DNA from: an uncultured Selenomonadales bacterium
GTDB taxonomy: Bacteria; Bacillota; Negativicutes; Selenomonadales; Selenomonadaceae
Length of the DNA stretch: 5,107 nt
Direction: 5' to 3'
NCBI GenBank assembly: GCA_946403735.1
Contig: CAMJAZ010000163.1
Coordinates: 1 to 5,107, forward strand
Part shown: piece after piece, positions 4,432 through 5,107 of the stretch
Layout of the letters: each line of letters begins with the position of its first letter
Position numbering within the stretch: position 1 is the stretch's first letter
The notes under the pieces: model-generated
Databases searched by the model: none
The model's input: only the letters and a program-made list of their open reading frames with translations
Told to the model about the DNA's origin: nothing
Made by a program: the position numbers and the translations under genes

Positions 4432-4459
4432 TTTGCAATACGCCGCGAAAAATTATAAA
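4432..4459 (+). promoter_or_regulatory. Possible serS promoter
   Basis: TTTGCA (4432-4437), a 16-bp spacer and TATAAA (4454-4459) is a weak to moderate sigma-A match, 37 nt before the serS ATG. The 4357-4496 region is too short for a T-box leader, and I see no T-box 'GGGTGG' sequence in it. Confidence 0.4.
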
Positions 4460-4474
4460 ATTGTCTAAAATTAA

Positions 4475-4481
4475 AAGGAGG
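4475..4481 (+). promoter_or_regulatory. serS ribosome binding site with unusually long spacing
   Basis: AAGGAGG is a near-perfect SD but ends 15 nt before the ATG at 4497; 5-10 nt is usual. A TAA at 4488-4490 in the same frame rules out any upstream start, and the family N-terminus (MLD-KFVR) fits the ATG at 4497. Confidence 0.6.
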
Positions 4482-4496
4482 CAACTTTAAAATAAT

Positions 4497-5107
4497 ATGC
4501 TTGATATGAAATTTGTACGCGACAATCTCGACGTTGTACGCGCTATGTTGAAAAATCGTAATAACTCTTTGAACTTGGACGGCTTTGCAGAACTTGAGAA
4601 AAAACGCCGCGATATTTTGAATGAATCCGATACGCTTAAAAATCAAAAAAATTCTACGTCTAAAAAAATTGGTGAACTTAGAAAAGCTGGCGAAGATACA
4701 GAAAAAATTTCTGCTGAAGTTCGTGAACTCGGCAAAAAAATTTCCGCACTTGATAATGAACTTCGCGAAGTCGAAGAAAAGTTACGCGAATTTTTGTTAA
4801 GCATACCGAATATGCCAGCTGATGACGTACCGATTGGCGTTGACGATTCACAGAACCCTGAAATTAGACGTTGGGGCGAACCGCGCAAATTTGATTTTGA
4901 ACCGAAAGCACATTGGGATATTGGTGACGCGCTGAAAATTTTGGACTTTGATAGAGCGTCGAAAGTTACAGGCGCACGCTTTACATTTTATCGCGGACTT
5001 GGCGCAAGACTTGAACGCGCTTGCATAAATTTTATGATGGACTTGCACGCCAATAAGCACGGCTACACTGAAATGTTAGCGCCGTATATCGTCAATAAAA
5101 ATAGTAT
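4497..5107 (+). CDS. serS: Seryl-tRNA synthetase, N-terminal part (cut by window end)
   Basis: The first 203 residues of a protein normally of about 420-430 residues; the window ends within the gene. It charges tRNA-Ser with serine in the cytoplasm. MLDMKFVRDNLDVVR is the classic SerRS start. Residues about 27-100 form the long antiparallel coiled-coil arm, rich in Glu, Lys and Leu, that grips the long variable arm of tRNA-Ser. IPNMPADDVPIG (103-114) is the conserved linker. HWDIGDAL (139-146) and the segment GARFTFYRGLGARLERA (159-175) begin the class II catalytic domain. GYTEMLAPYIVN (189-200) is motif 1, the dimer-interface motif. Motifs 2 and 3 lie beyond the window. The frame is intact and the sequence shows nothing unusual except the long SD spacing. 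Confidence 0.97.
   Translation, partial: MLDMKFVRDNLDVVRAMLKNRNNSLNLDGFAELEKKRRDILNESDTLKNQKNSTSKKIGELRKAGEDTEKISAEVRELGKKISALDNELREVEEKLREFLLSIPNMPADDVPIGVDDSQNPEIRRWGEPRKFDFEPKAHWDIGDALKILDFDRASKVTGARFTFYRGLGARLERACINFMMDLHANKHGYTEMLAPYIVNKNS

Noticed and set aside
4371..4447. CGCGGC / GCCGCG inverted repeat between the kinase and serS
   Set aside because: Six-base arms 65 nt apart with no symmetry to either promoter; likely chance.
4357..4496. T-box riboswitch upstream of serS
   Set aside because: Only 140 nt are available, and there is no T-box consensus and no terminator/antiterminator pair.
4428..5060. Minus-strand open frames opposite serS
   Set aside because: They are antisense to the clear SerRS N-terminus and have low-complexity Ser/Phe-rich translations typical of shadows.

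Overview
This 5.1 kb window looks like chromosomal DNA from a low-GC Firmicute. RbgA is present, the Shine-Dalgarno (SD) sites are strong GGAGG types, and the A/T-rich codon use still favours GAC and GTC. A Negativicutes (Selenomonadales-like) host is my best guess, by general resemblance only.

Layout: (1) nt 1-1616 (+) hold the 3' part of a Uma2-family (DUF820) nuclease-like gene, followed 15 nt later by an extended-SDR sugar-nucleotide epimerase/dehydratase; they probably share a transcript. A hairpin with T-tracts on both sides (1649-1675) separates them from the convergent ribosome-assembly GTPase gene rbgA (ylqF; 1688-2566, -). (2) A divergent intergenic region (2567-2695) carries a TTGG-N4-CCAA dyad and a TATAAT box. 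It precedes an unrecognised small membrane protein gene (2696-3094, +). (3) The stretch 3095-3525 contains no long gene, but it is the most structured part of the window. It reads as a compact type I toxin-antitoxin locus. A strong extended -10 promoter on the minus strand (3427-3455) drives a short mRNA for a 24-residue hydrophobic peptide (3294-3368). A second strong extended -10 promoter on the plus strand (3136-3164) drives a convergent antisense RNA of about 120 nt (about 3171-3290). The two transcripts overlap through a hairpin with T-tracts at both ends. The antisense RNA carries a 9-nt element exactly complementary to the peptide's ribosome binding site. The peptide mRNA can also fold so that its SD is sequestered, with a competing long-range 5'-3' pairing. 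(4) A P-loop kinase of the YggC/FrcK-like nucleoside/sugar kinase group (3526-4356, -) has a very short leader. It is divergent from serS (4497 to the window end, +), seryl-tRNA synthetase, which is cut off by the window edge.

The long genes are ordinary: translation (rbgA, serS), sugar-nucleotide metabolism and a small-molecule kinase. The likely new biology is the small toxin-antitoxin locus at about 3136-3455. It resembles par/Fst and txpA/RatA loci in architecture, but I do not recognise the peptide as a member of either family.
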